Origin: Flavobacterium sp.
GTDB lineage: Bacteria > Bacteroidota > Bacteroidia > Flavobacteriales > Flavobacteriaceae
Direction: 5' to 3'
Assembly: GCF_025352015.1 (NCBI RefSeq)
Contig: NZ_JANXUG010000074.1
Coordinates: 1-56,360, forward strand
Length of the DNA: 56,360 nt
Position numbers and translations under genes: made by a program. Each line of letters opens with the position of its first letter. Within the stretch, counting starts at the first letter, position 1. The notes under the pieces are model-generated. The model was not told the DNA's origin, ran no database searches, and saw only the letters and a list, made by a program, of their open reading frames with translations. This document shows positions 28,186-39,000 of this stretch, piece after piece.

Positions 28186-30330
28186 ATGAGAAAAAACATC
28201 CAACACCTACAAATTGAATTGAAAGTCGAAAATCAAAAATCGGTTGATATTACCAACGCAGAAGCTACGTCCGACCACTTTCTGACTGCCGAAGGTATTC
28301 AGCTAAAATCTATTTATTCTGATGAAGATATTGCAGGATTAGAACATCTTGATTTTGCCGCAGGTTTTGCGCCTAACCTTCGTGGTCCTTATACAACTAT
28401 GTACGTGCGTCGTCCTTGGACTATACGTCAATATGCTGGGTTTTCAACTGCTGAAGATAGTAATGCTTTTTACAAAAGAAATCTCGCTGCTGGACAAAAA
28501 GGATTGTCCGTTGCTTTTGATTTAGCCACTCATAGAGGTTATGATTCGGATCACGAGCGCGTTTTTGGTGACGTTGGAAAAGCTGGAGTTGCCATCGATT
28601 CGGTGGAGGATATGAAAATACTTTTTGACCAAATTCCTTTGGATGAAATGTCGGTTTCTATGACCATGAACGGTGCCGTTTTGCCTATTATGGCATTCTA
28701 CATAGTTGCTGCAGAAGAACAAGGCATTGCTCTTGAACAACTTTCGGGAACGATACAAAATGATATTTTGAAGGAATTTATGGTGCGCAACACCTATATT
28801 TATCCGCCTACGCCTTCGATGAAAATTATTGCAGATATATTTGAATATACAAGCAATAAAATGCCAAAATTCAATTCGATTTCTATTTCGGGTTATCACA
28901 TGCAGGAAGCTGGAGCCACCGCCGATATTGAGTTGGCGTACACATTAGCCGACGGTTTAGAGTATATTCGAACAGGATTATCAACAGGAATGAAAATTGA
29001 TGACTTTGCTCCTCGCCTATCCTTTTTTTGGGCAATTGGCATGAATCATTTTATGGAAATTGCCAAGATGCGTGCCGGACGGATGTTGTGGGCAAAATTG
29101 CTTAAACAGTTTAGTCCAAAAGACGAAAAATCATTGGCTTTGCGAACGCATTGTCAAACGTCTGGTTGGAGTTTAACCGAGCAAGATCCTTTTAATAATG
29201 TGGCTCGAACAACAATTGAAGCACTTGCAGCCGCATTTGGAGGAACACAATCTTTACATACCAATGCATTAGACGAAGCCATTGCATTACCCACTGATTT
29301 TTCTGCTCGAATTGCCAGAAACACCCAAATATTTTTACAAGAAGAAACCAAAATTTGTAAAACCGTCGATCCTTGGGCAGGAAGTTATTATGTAGAAAGT
29401 TTGACCAACGAAATTGCACAAAACGCCTGGACACTTATTGAAGAAGTTGAAGCATTAGGCGGCATGACCAAAGCCATAGAAGCGGGAATTCCGAAATTGC
29501 GTATTGAAGAAGCGGCGGCACGAAAACAAGCACGTATTGATAGTAATCAAGATATTATTGTGGGAGTCAACAAATACCGATTGGAAAAAGAAGATCCGTT
29601 ACAGATTTTGGATGTCGATAATGACATGGTGCGCAAACAACAAATAGCGCGTTTGCAACACCTAAAAGCCACACGTGATAATGATAAAGTAGCCGAATGT
29701 TTGGCTAAATTAACGGATTGTGCACAAAAACAAAATGATAACTTATTATCTTTGGCGGTAGCAGCAGCACGCAACAGAGCTACATTGGGCGAAATTAGTG
29801 CTGCTTTAGAAGTTGTTTTCGGAAGGTATAAAGCACAAATTAGAAGTTTTAGCGGCGTGTATAGTAAAGAAATAAAAAACGATGAGCGTTTTGAAAAAGC
29901 AAAAGCGTTGGCCGATGTCTTCGCCAAAAAAGAAGGTCGTCGTCCTAGAATTATGATTGCAAAAATGGGTCAAGACGGTCATGATCGTGGTGCTAAAGTA
30001 GTCGCGACGGGTTATGCCGATGTAGGTTTTGATGTAGATATTGGTCCGTTGTTTCAAACGCCAAAAGAAGCTGCCAAACAAGCTATTGAAAACGATGTGC
30101 ATATTCTTGGTGTTTCTTCACTTGCTGCGGGACATAAAACGCTGGTTCCACAGGTGATTGAGGAATTAAAAAATTATGGTCGCGAAGATATTATGGTTAT
30201 CGTAGGCGGCGTAATTCCTGCGCAGGATTACCAATTTCTGTTTGATGCGGGTGCTGTAGCGGTTTTTGGTCCTGGTACTAAAATAAGTGAAGCCGCCATT
30301 AGTATTTTGGAGGTTTTGTTACAAGAGTAA
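28186..30330 (+). CDS. mutB: Methylmalonyl-CoA mutase large (alpha) subunit
   Basis: The catalytic, adenosylcobalamin-dependent subunit. The 714-residue protein has the substrate barrel ([22 protein letters not shown] near residue 65; [28 protein letters not shown]) and a C-terminal cobalamin-binding domain with the base-off [10 protein letters not shown] motif (about residue 594) and GGVIPAQDY. Length is normal. It probably links propionate or branched-chain amino-acid breakdown to the citric acid cycle. It is the last gene of the operon. Confidence 0.96.
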   Translation: MRKNIQHLQIELKVENQKSVDITNAEATSDHFLTAEGIQLKSIYSDEDIAGLEHLDFAAGFAPNLRGPYTTMYVRRPWTIRQYAGFSTAEDSNAFYKRNLAAGQKGLSVAFDLATHRGYDSDHERVFGDVGKAGVAIDSVEDMKILFDQIPLDEMSVSMTMNGAVLPIMAFYIVAAEEQGIALEQLSGTIQNDILKEFMVRNTYIYPPTPSMKIIADIFEYTSNKMPKFNSISISGYHMQEAGATADIELAYTLADGLEYIRTGLSTGMKIDDFAPRLSFFWAIGMNHFMEIAKMRAGRMLWAKLLKQFSPKDEKSLALRTHCQTSGWSLTEQDPFNNVARTTIEALAAAFGGTQSLHTNALDEAIALPTDFSARIARNTQIFLQEETKICKTVDPWAGSYYVESLTNEIAQNAWTLIEEVEALGGMTKAIEAGIPKLRIEEAAARKQARIDSNQDIIVGVNKYRLEKEDPLQILDVDNDMVRKQQIARLQHLKATRDNDKVAECLAKLTDCAQKQNDNLLSLAVAAARNRATLGEISAALEVVFGRYKAQIRSFSGVYSKEIKNDERFEKAKALADVFAKKEGRRPRIMIAKMGQDGHDRGAKVVATGYADVGFDVDIGPLFQTPKEAAKQAIENDVHILGVSSLAAGHKTLVPQVIEELKNYGREDIMVIVGGVIPAQDYQFLFDAGAVAVFGPGTKISEAAISILEVLLQE

Positions 30331-30346
30331 GGGGTTGTGTTTTGTG

Positions 30347-30375
30347 ATTTTATAATATGCAGCTTATTATAAAAT
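30347..30375 (+). terminator. AT-rich hairpin after mutB
   Basis: A perfect 11-bp stem ATTTTATAATA/TATTATAAAAT with loop TGCAGCT begins 17 bases after the mutB stop. It lacks G/C pairs and a long T run, so it is a weaker terminator candidate. Confidence 0.45.
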
Positions 30376-30597
30376 TTAGAATTTATTATTGACTTTCCTT
30401 TTAATGTAAATAATAATTTTTTACTACTACAAAATAAACTTTAATTAAAGTTATTAACCTCAATTTCTTCAAACCGGTTATAACTAGTAGCAATATGTTT
30501 TTTTTAGATTTTAATATATTTTTATTACATATTAATTAAATAATCAAAGTGAAATTCATTTATTTGATTTTCTTGAAATGGTATTTCGGATGTTAAT

Positions 30598-30869
30598 TCA
30601 CTTGTTTCTATCGAAAAAAGTAGCCAATTCAAATACAATATAATTATCATCTTTTTCTTTAAAAACTACTAAAGTAGTATTAGAATCATTTTTTTATCAC
30701 TACAGTAAAATTTCCGTATAAATCTGTTACAACTTCTTTTAAAATTTAGGGAATCTTGAACATAGCCAGTAAATTCACCTTTATATCTTGGAGAATTTTT
30801 CAGAACTTTGTCCGAACTAGTCTGAAAGAATGGTAGTAAAAAATCACAAAGCTGAATGATATCAAACCT
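30598..30869 (-). pseudogene. Frameshifted remnant of an unidentified gene
   Basis: Three consecutive minus-strand stretches in different frames read as one protein: QTSSDKVLKNSPRYKGEF, then LKEVVTDLYGNFTVVIKK, then a tail from NDSNTTLVVFKEKDDN to FFDRNK and a stop at 30598-30600. The joins are a shift near 30745 and a one-base loss in a run of seven A near 30690. The family is unknown to me. The hydrophilic beta-rich tail and restored frame support decay of a real gene rather than noise. Confidence 0.5.
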
Positions 30870-30924
30870 TTAAGGCGTAAATTATTTCTCATGGTTACTA
30901 TTTAACAGTTTTGGAAAATTGCCT

Positions 30925-30980
30925 ACAATGACCGCTCGGCTTTCTCGTCGTTTTTCAGGGAATTCACTCCCTAAAGAAAT
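30925..30980 (+). repeat. Structured repeat, left copy
   Basis: Aligns over about 54 bases with 32018-32073 (shared blocks AATGACCG, TCGTTTTTCAG, ACTCCCTA, AGAAA). Its first 16 bases, CAATGACCGCTCGGCT (30926-30941), are an exact inverted match to the right end of the other copy at 32138-32153. It contains a small AGGGA/TCCCT hairpin. Confidence 0.6.
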
Positions 30981-30999
30981 TTGCTCTTAATAACAGTAA

Positions 31000-31965
31000 T
31001 TATTTAACTATATATTTCGTTTTGTTGAGATTACCAACACTTTCAAGCCTATTCATTTCCATTCCTTTTTTTAAATCTCTGCTTGCTGTAGCTGATGATA
31101 AATCTTTAAATATGTTCATGTAATCTTTTCGGTTAAACTCTTTTATGCCAAGCTTTAAAAAATATTTTAAACGATCGATATCTTTTAAAACTCTGTTATT
31201 GTAATTGAGTAAATTTTCCAATGACTTTTCAATAACTTCAAGCATATATTCGATAAAGAAAGTTGACTTTCCAGACTTGTCACTTAAAGCTAAAGATTTA
31301 TAATATTCATTTTGGGTTTTGATGATTAAAGTTTCAAAGGGTAAAAATTCAAAAACTGGATATTCAGACATCAGAATCAAAGTTTGTCAAAGCCTTCCCA
31401 TCCTTCCGTTTCCATCTAAAAATGGATGAATGAATTCCATTTCGTAATGAAACACACAATTTTTTAATAACGTCAATTCATCAGCATCTTTAAAATATTC
31501 AAATAAATCTTTCATTTGATGAGGCACATCTTCATAAGGCGGAGTAATGTGTTCCACTATTGTTCCTTTGACTATTCCAACGCCTTGTTTGCTGTATTTT
31601 CCGGCACTTTCGATTAGTCCTTTCATTAATTCGAGATGCGCTTTTAAGAAGCTTTTGTCAGAATAAAATTTATAACTATCTAATTTTTCATAAACTTTGA
31701 TAGCATTTAGAACTTCTAAAACAACTTTTTCTGGACCAATAACTTTTTTGTTTTCTATTAACGCGGTGATTTATTCTTCGGTCAGAGTATTGCCTTCGAT
31801 TTGCAGTGAAGAATGAATTGTCTTTATTCTATTCTGTTTACAAAGTTGTGGAGATTGTTTGTTAAGAAAGTTAGCATTTACTGCTCCTATTTTCTCTGAA
31901 ATAGAACTTATCAATTTTAGAATTTTTGGAGTAATGTGGCAAGGTGGTTTCATTGATTCTATCAT
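31000..31965 (-). pseudogene. Fic-family (Fido domain) protein gene with two nonsense codons
   Basis: One frame of 322 codons is interrupted only by TAA at codon 65 (31771-31773) and TGA at codon 193 (31387-31389). Ignoring them, it reads as a Fic protein: N-terminal inhibitory helix SLQIEGN (about 53-59, the S/TxxxE(G/N) motif), Fic core HPFLDGNGRMGRL (His about 180) and a C-terminal winged-helix-like region ending KTKYIVK. The stops replace residues that are Gln (EEQIT) and Trp (RLWQT) in relatives, consistent with single transitions CAA to TAA and TGG to TGA. Fic enzymes transfer AMP to hydroxyl side chains. A promoter remains at 31976-32005, so inactivation looks recent. Confidence 0.88.
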
Positions 31966-31975
31966 TTGATATTAT

Positions 31976-32005
31976 CAAAGATAGGTTTTTTTCGTGAACG
32001 TCCAA
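31976..32005 (-). promoter_or_regulatory. Promoter of the Fic pseudogene
   Basis: On the minus strand TTG (32003-32005) and TATCTTTG (31976-31983), spacing 19, 11 bases before the Fic ATG. The -33 lies in a CAACA/TGTTG hairpin (32003-32016). Confidence 0.55.
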
Positions 32006-32017
32006 CATTATTGTTGT

Positions 32018-32153
32018 TAATGACCGATTGTATTTTCCCTCGTTTTTCAGTGAGATTACTCCCTATAGAAAGGCGTCAAAGGCGACTGTTGGGAGAACGT
32101 CGTGGATAAGAAACGATGGTTATCTGATTGTCGGCATAGCCGAGCGGTCATTG
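32018..32153 (+). repeat. Structured palindromic repeat, right copy
   Basis: About 135 bases bounded by AATGACCG (32019-32026) and CGGTCATT (32145-32152). Nested inside are CTCCC/GGGAG (32059-32063, 32091-32095), GATAA/TTATC (32105-32109, 32120-32124) and a perfect TCGGC-ATA-GCCGA hairpin (32131-32143). The left 56 bases resemble the copy at 30925-30980. This looks like a selected secondary structure of RNA or single-stranded DNA; no protein in it is convincing. Confidence 0.6.
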
Positions 32154-32309
32154 AGAAAAATTGTTCTGAAGGGCTATTTTTCCAGAAGTTCCGATATTAC
32201 AGCGGTTTTGGTACTAAATTAAGCCCCATTTTCGGATTAGCCAAATCATCCAAATACAAAACTAACTTTCTTTAATCCTATTGCCCAAATCCGTTGTAGT
32301 AGTTGTTAT

Positions 32310-32543
32310 TCATAGTTTTTTTTGTAATGTTCGATTATCATCTTTTTCAATTTCAAGCTTTAAATCACCTATACTTTTCGAAAAATATTTTTCCCGTTCT
32401 TCAGTTGTGTCAAAATCTAAACCTGCCAAAATAAATAAATTTTCACTTTCAAAACCTAATTCCAAAACGTTTATAGCCCAATCAACAAGTTTTTTACTGT
32501 CAAATTGAGTTAATGTTCTTTCTACTAAAATTTCGATTGTTAT
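32310..32543 (-). pseudogene. Start-less remnant of an unidentified flavobacterial protein
   Basis: A 77-residue minus-strand frame rich in acidic and aromatic residues (LTQFDSKKLVDWAINVLELG, LFILAGLDFDTTEEREKYF). It opens with ATA directly after stops, where ATG would be expected before TIEILVERTL. Its end (DDNRTLQKKL) looks like a frameshift, since the neighbouring frame continues IEHYKKNYE. I cannot name the family. A short functional gene with an unusual start cannot be excluded, but no promoter is seen. Confidence 0.5.
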
Positions 32544-32940
32544 TTATTAGATTGTCATTTTGCTAAAATTACCCCAAACTTGTGAATATGTGCTACAAAA
32601 TCACACAAAGCCAACTATTTTTGGGTGTATATGTGCGATAAAAATTACTTTATTTTAAGTCAAATATAGTAAACATCTTTTACAAGTCATCAAACGAACT
32701 TTCAATTTTTTGAATACTTTTCTTACGTACAGCAGGAACTACTATAGGGTTGTAGCGTTATGATAATGCCGCTGCTCTTTATGTAGTTTGTAACTTGGAG
32801 GTCTTTTTGCTAGGGTTGAAAAAATACCTCTTTTGCTTTTTTGGGTTTTATTAATTGATTTTGTAGTAAGCTTTGTGAACCTCAAAGGTTGCTTAAAACA
32901 TTTTTGAGTTTATAATGGTAACTATGTATAAAGTGATACT

Positions 32941-33792
32941 TTATTTATTCATCACATGATAGGCGATCAAACCATCAATGGGTCTTCTGAGTACGTTACC
33001 GATAGTGATACCGTGTTTGGTTAAAACTTCTTTTAATTCATCGACCAAATAGAAGGCTATTGAACCCACAAAATGAACGGGAATTTGTTTGTAATTATCA
33101 AATTGTTTGATGTAGTTTTCTACAAAATCTTCCATTTCGCTGTAAATGAATTTTTTGCAGAAATCGGTTTCTTTGTGTTTGATTAAAAACTTTGCAAAAG
33201 TGGCTAAATAAGCATTGGGATTGGGTAATTTGTATAAATTGTTCTTAATATAATCGGGATCAAGATTGTATTCTTCTTGAAATTCTTTTGCTAGAGCTTT
33301 GGGCATTTTGTTGAAAGAAAAGCCTCTTAACAAATGTCTGCCAAAACGATTTCCGGAGCAATCATCCATTGCTATGTAACCTAATGATTGCACTTTTTGA
33401 TGCAGTACTATGCCATCAAAATAACTACAATTTGAACCTGTACCGAGAATACAAACTATGGCTTGGTGAGCTTTTGGAGTGGTGGCATAAACCGCGGCGT
33501 AAGTATCTTCGTGAACTGAAACTGTGGCATGGGTGAAATATTCCTCAAAAACCTTGGTTAAAAAATTTTTCATTCGGTCTGTGCCACAACCTGCGCCATA
33601 AAAGAAAAGGTTTGTTGCCTTATTTTTATTATGAGAGATATCGAATTTTTCATCCAAACGATGAATGATTTCGGTTTTGTCTAAAACTTCTGGATTTAGA
33701 CCCAACGTTTGGGTGGTAAAAAGCACTTTCCCGTTATCGTCAATGGCAATCCAATCGGCTTTGGTTGATCCACTATCAACTAATAATTTCAT
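32941..33792 (-). CDS. N-acetylglucosamine kinase-like ATPase (BadF/BadG family)
   Basis: A 283-residue ASKHA-fold sugar kinase: phosphate-1 loop MKLLVDSGSTKADW at the N-terminus, ILGTGSNCSYFDG (about 117-129) and SLGYIAMDDCSGNRFGRHLL, a pattern of the BadF/BadG/BcrA/BcrD group containing eukaryotic-type GlcNAc kinase. It probably phosphorylates GlcNAc or a related sugar in the cytoplasm. It lies 43 bases after gap in the minus-strand pfkA-gap order, which fits a role in sugar entry to glycolysis. Exact substrate is inferred. Confidence 0.83.
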   Translation of the reverse strand: MKLLVDSGSTKADWIAIDDNGKVLFTTQTLGLNPEVLDKTEIIHRLDEKFDISHNKNKATNLFFYGAGCGTDRMKNFLTKVFEEYFTHATVSVHEDTYAAVYATTPKAHQAIVCILGTGSNCSYFDGIVLHQKVQSLGYIAMDDCSGNRFGRHLLRGFSFNKMPKALAKEFQEEYNLDPDYIKNNLYKLPNPNAYLATFAKFLIKHKETDFCKKFIYSEMEDFVENYIKQFDNYKQIPVHFVGSIAFYLVDELKEVLTKHGITIGNVLRRPIDGLIAYHVMNK

Positions 33793-33835
33793 ATATAATT
33801 AGGAATTAAAAATGGGTAAATCTTAACGCTGTTTA

Positions 33836-34849
<1,014 letters not shown>

Positions 34850-34948
34850 TTATTTAATTGCTTTATGCTTGAAGCTCTTGGCTGTAAGCAGATTTGTGTT
34901 TATTTTATTATTGCTTGACTTTAGCATATTGCTCAAGGCTTATTGCTC

Positions 34949-35935
34949 TTACGTTGACATAATTTCTGAAACTCGCAATAGCTCTCTATCAATTTCTGAA
35001 TGTCCTTTGATAGCATTTTCAAGTGGTGTTAGGGCTACTTTATCACTCAAAATTCCGACCATATAATTTGATTTTCCTTCCAATAAGGATTCAACGGCTT
35101 TTACCCCCAAACGCGAGGCTAACACTCTGTCATAACAAGATGGTGCACCGCCGCGTTGCATGTGACCAAGAACAGAAACACGAATATCATATTCGGGCAT
35201 GTGTTCTTCGATGTAATCTTTGAGTTCGAAGACACTTTTTCCTATTTTATCGCCTTCGGCAATAACTACAATACTCGATGATTTGCCAGAGGCTTTGCTT
35301 TTTCGTAAAGATTCCAAAAGACGTTCTAATCCTAAATCTTGTTCGGGAATCAAAATTTCCTCTGCTCCAGCGCCAATTCCGGCATTTAAGGCAATATGAC
35401 CTGCATCTCTTCCCATAACTTCAACCAGAAAAAGTCGATTGTGAGAACTGGCAGTATCTCTAATTTTATCGATACACTCTACCACAGTATTCAAAGCGGT
35501 ATCAAAACCTAAAGTGTGGCTTGTGCCAAAAATATCGTTATCAATCGTACCTGGAATTCCCATTACAGGATAGCCAAATTCGTTATTAAAAACTTCGGCA
35601 CCCGTAAAAGAACCGTCGCCACCGATAACCACCAACGCGTCTATATTGGCATTTACTAAATTTTGATGTGCTTTTTGTCGGCCTTCAGCGGTCATAAATT
35701 CTTTTGATCGCGCCGTTTTTAAAATGGTGCCACCTTTATTTACAATATTATTAACGCTTCGGGGTCCCATTTCTTTAAAATCGCCTTCTATCATACCTTG
35801 GTATCCTCTGTAAATTCCGACACATTCTATACTATGAAAAGCACAGGTTCTTACAACCGAACGTATGGCAGCATTCATCCCGGGGGAATCTCCGCCCGAA
35901 GTTAAAACACCTATTTTCTTTATAGTTTTTGACAT
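34949..35935 (-). CDS. pfkA: ATP-dependent 6-phosphofructokinase
   Basis: Phosphorylates fructose-6-phosphate. The 328-residue enzyme has the ATP site TSGGDSPGMN (residues 12-21), VVIGGDGSFTGA, the catalytic GTIDNDIFGT (Asp pair) and substrate residues in EVMGRDAGHIA. A Gly rather than Lys in GGDGS (about residue 104) indicates an ATP-, not PPi-, dependent type. It is the first gene of the pfkA-gap-kinase group. No consensus promoter was found just upstream. Confidence 0.96.
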   Translation of the reverse strand: MSKTIKKIGVLTSGGDSPGMNAAIRSVVRTCAFHSIECVGIYRGYQGMIEGDFKEMGPRSVNNIVNKGGTILKTARSKEFMTAEGRQKAHQNLVNANIDALVVIGGDGSFTGAEVFNNEFGYPVMGIPGTIDNDIFGTSHTLGFDTALNTVVECIDKIRDTASSHNRLFLVEVMGRDAGHIALNAGIGAGAEEILIPEQDLGLERLLESLRKSKASGKSSSIVVIAEGDKIGKSVFELKDYIEEHMPEYDIRVSVLGHMQRGGAPSCYDRVLASRLGVKAVESLLEGKSNYMVGILSDKVALTPLENAIKGHSEIDRELLRVSEIMST

Positions 35936-36074
35936 TTTTTTGGTTTAAAATGTAAAATTAGCAAACAAGTAGCATTGTTTAACCCAATTATTGTCATAAT
36001 AACAAAATTGGATAAATTCAATCGTTTTCGTTGATAAGTTTTTGGGTTAATAAATTGAGTGAAGTAAACAACTA

Positions 36075-39000
36075 TTAATCTTCGGTTGGAACTGCATCCT
36101 TATTTGGAGCTACAGTTGGTTTTTTCTTGTCCTTTTCTGCTGGATGTTTATCTTTAATAAACATATTATCGGGCAGTAAACTAGAGTCATGAATTGTGTC
36201 GCTTTTATTGGGTTCTACTTTAGCGATTTTGGCGTTTTTAAAAATTTTGTTGATTAATTCGCTGACGGTATCAAAATCGACTTCATACGACATACCTATA
36301 CCTTGCGTATAACCAATTCCTTGACCAATATAAGTTATATCGTTTTCTCTATTAAAAACTCTTAAGTTCAAAGTTCCATCCGTATTTACACGATATTGTA
36401 CTTCTAGGTCGCCCACGATAGCTGTTTCGGTAATTCCTCCAACGGGCACTCCTACTTTACCATTGACGGTAATTCTATCATTTATTTTGGATGAAACCGT
36501 AACTCCAAATCGTCCATTGGTTTGCTGATTTATTCTTTTATCCGCTGTTACATAATCTATTCCTAACTGTAATTTATCATTTGTTCCAGAAAATATATCA
36601 TTAAAAAGACTACTCGCTTTTTCGTATAAATTATTGGACAGCTGACTTTGATTGACTCCGTCTTGGCTTAAAAAGCTTCCTGTAGACAATAGGTACAAAG
36701 CTTGGGTTTGACGCACATCTTTATCATCTAATTTGTATTGTAATTCAGACTTTAATGAACTGGCAACTGAAGGAAAATTGATATTAAAATCGGGTTCAGG
36801 ATTAGTTAAATTTCCTTTAACTCCAATGATAACTTCAACATCTACTTTCTTATTAAAAGAGGGATTATCGATTAACAAACCTGGATTCGCAGTAGTTTTA
36901 TAAACAGCCTCTAGATTAAGTGATGCTGCTAACGGGTCACCAGACCAAGTAATAGAAGCGCCCTTTTTTACAGTAAATTCTTTTCCTATTAATCCGCCGT
37001 ATTTAAAATTATAAGAACCTGAAACCACCGAAAAATCACCAAACATTTCAAATTTCCCTAACGTATTTATCCTAAATAACAGTGTTCCGTTTCCTTTTCC
37101 TTTCATTCCGTGACCACTTTCTCTGTTAAGAATTACCTCGATATTGGCAATTTCAGTGATATCAAAATTAAATTCCAATTCCAGTCCGTTTGAATTTTTA
37201 GTTGGAATTATTTTACTCTTATCTGTTTTTTGTTTCTTTTTTTCTAGTGGCGTTAAAAAATGTAGGTATTTGTTTTCTTGAACAGCTTCTGCATTATTTA
37301 TAGGAATTTTTATATCAGTTCCTCTTGCAGATTCAGCATCTACTTTTATCATCAAGTTGCTTGTTAGTCCTTTTATAGAGGCCGAACCATTCATAAATGC
37401 TGTGCCATAATAAGCAGTATCTTCTTGATCAACAGTATTTAAAGCCAATAATCTATTTGTATTAATATTCAAATCTAATTGCCAATCGCTAAATTGATTG
37501 TGTTTGATAAATCCGTTGATTATTCCTTTTGTATCGAATTTGGTATCGGTAATATTCGTTTCTCGTATGATAAATTTATTTTCTGTAACATCTACAATTG
37601 AATTATTATCAAATTTATAATCCACATTAAGGTACGGGATGGTTAATGCTGCGTCGTTAATACTCAATCGTCCGTTGTAATCCAAATGAGTAATATCACC
37701 ATTTATCCTAGCATTTCCCGACGTAAATCCTCTAATATTGGTGATAACATCACCTCCTATTTTTCCTAAAACTCCCAGATTAAATTTATCAAAACTCAAA
37801 TCAATGTCTAGCGCAGTTTTATTATCAAAAACCGAAATATCACCTTCAGCTACAAAGGAATCGATGTTTTGATTGTCTAAATTTGATTTTAAGTGAAATT
37901 TACTCAATGTTTCGTCCCCTTTGATTTCGAGATTCAAATTTCCTAAAGCAATTTTATTGACGGATAAGTTATCTATTTTTAATAAGGAGGTTGGTTGAAA
38001 AACAGTATTATTTTGCTTGAAATTAATTTTGCCATTCAAATTTCCGTCAAAAATAAATTTCTCCACGTCGGGTGTGATTTTATTTAATTCAACGTTATTA
38101 AAGGTGAGTTCCAAATCTTTGTTTTGCTTACCTTGAAGCAATCCAACAAAACTAACACGTTGATTTTCGTGCGAAAGTATCAAGTTTTCAAAAGAAAAAT
38201 TAGTTACCTTTTTGTCAAAAACTATTTTGTTATTTTCTTTATTATTGTTTTCGTTCAAATACCATAAATAATCTTTAAATTTCAATTCCGATTTATTAAA
38301 TCCAACAACATTTTTATTGTCTTTATTTATGGTATGATAAAAGTTTAAATTATAAAAATCCTTTCCTTGATTGCCTCCTTTAAACTCGGACCTGAAATAT
38401 AAACTATCATTAACTATGGTGTTAATCATACTAAAATCTCTTATTTTGTAATATTTGGTTTTGATAGAATCCAACTGAATAAAAGAACTATACAAAGGAT
38501 TTTTATTATCAACCTTAACCAACAAATTATCAAAAGTATTGTTGTAGGCAATTATTTTGGGTGATACAAAATCGAGTTTAAAATTTTTAGTATCAGAACT
38601 TATATTTCCCTTGAGAGTAGTGTTTTTGGATAATGAAATGTTGGGATTAAAAATTTCAATAATTTTGTTATTGAACAAAAAATCGAATTTCAAATATTGA
38701 TTGGGTAATACTTTATTAGGCTTATAGTTTTGATATAAACTGCCTAGTGAGTTTTCTGCCATTTGTTGCAGTTGAGAAAGTTTGTATTTCCCAACCGATG
38801 AACCTTGGATAACATCGGGCGAATTCACCACAACTGATCTTTCTCCGAGGGCATCAAAACTAGAATTCACATTGAGATAATCTACAAAATAAACATCTTT
38901 TTTGTTTTGATAAGAAGCATTGGTTAACAAAAAATCGCCTTTTAAATTATCCAATGAATTTCCGTTTGCTTTGATTACAATATCGCCCTTGAATACCGAT

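Larger units (their letters stand above)
30376..32940. other. Degraded intergenic island with gene remnants
   Basis: About 2.6 kb without an intact gene between the mutB and GlcNAc-kinase operons. It holds three decayed minus-strand frames (30598-30869, 31000-31965, 32310-32543), two related structured repeats (30925-30980, 32018-32153) and a further 22-codon tail ending SIQKIESSFDDL at 32680-32745. No transposase or tRNA is visible inside. 30376-30597 and 32746-32940 show only AT-rich sequence with nothing I can name. Confidence 0.75.

Noticed and set aside
26822..30330. Cobalamin riboswitch controlling mutAB
   Set aside because: The genes are packed in the udk operon with 2- to 9-base gaps; there is no room for a leader structure.
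31000..31965. Stop-codon reassignment or programmed read-through in the Fic gene
   Set aside because: The two stops are different (TAA, TGA), TAA and TGA end normal genes throughout the window, and no read-through signal is visible; mutation is simpler.
32018..32153. Integron attC site
   Set aside because: No RYYYAAC/GTTRRRY pair at the ends and no integrase in the window; kept only as a structured repeat.
32028..32222. 64-codon plus-strand frame over the right structured repeat
   Set aside because: No family similarity recognised and the sequence is explained by the palindromic element.
32281..32508. 75-codon Ser/Phe/Lys-rich plus-strand frame
   Set aside because: It is antisense to the more protein-like decayed frame at 32310-32543.
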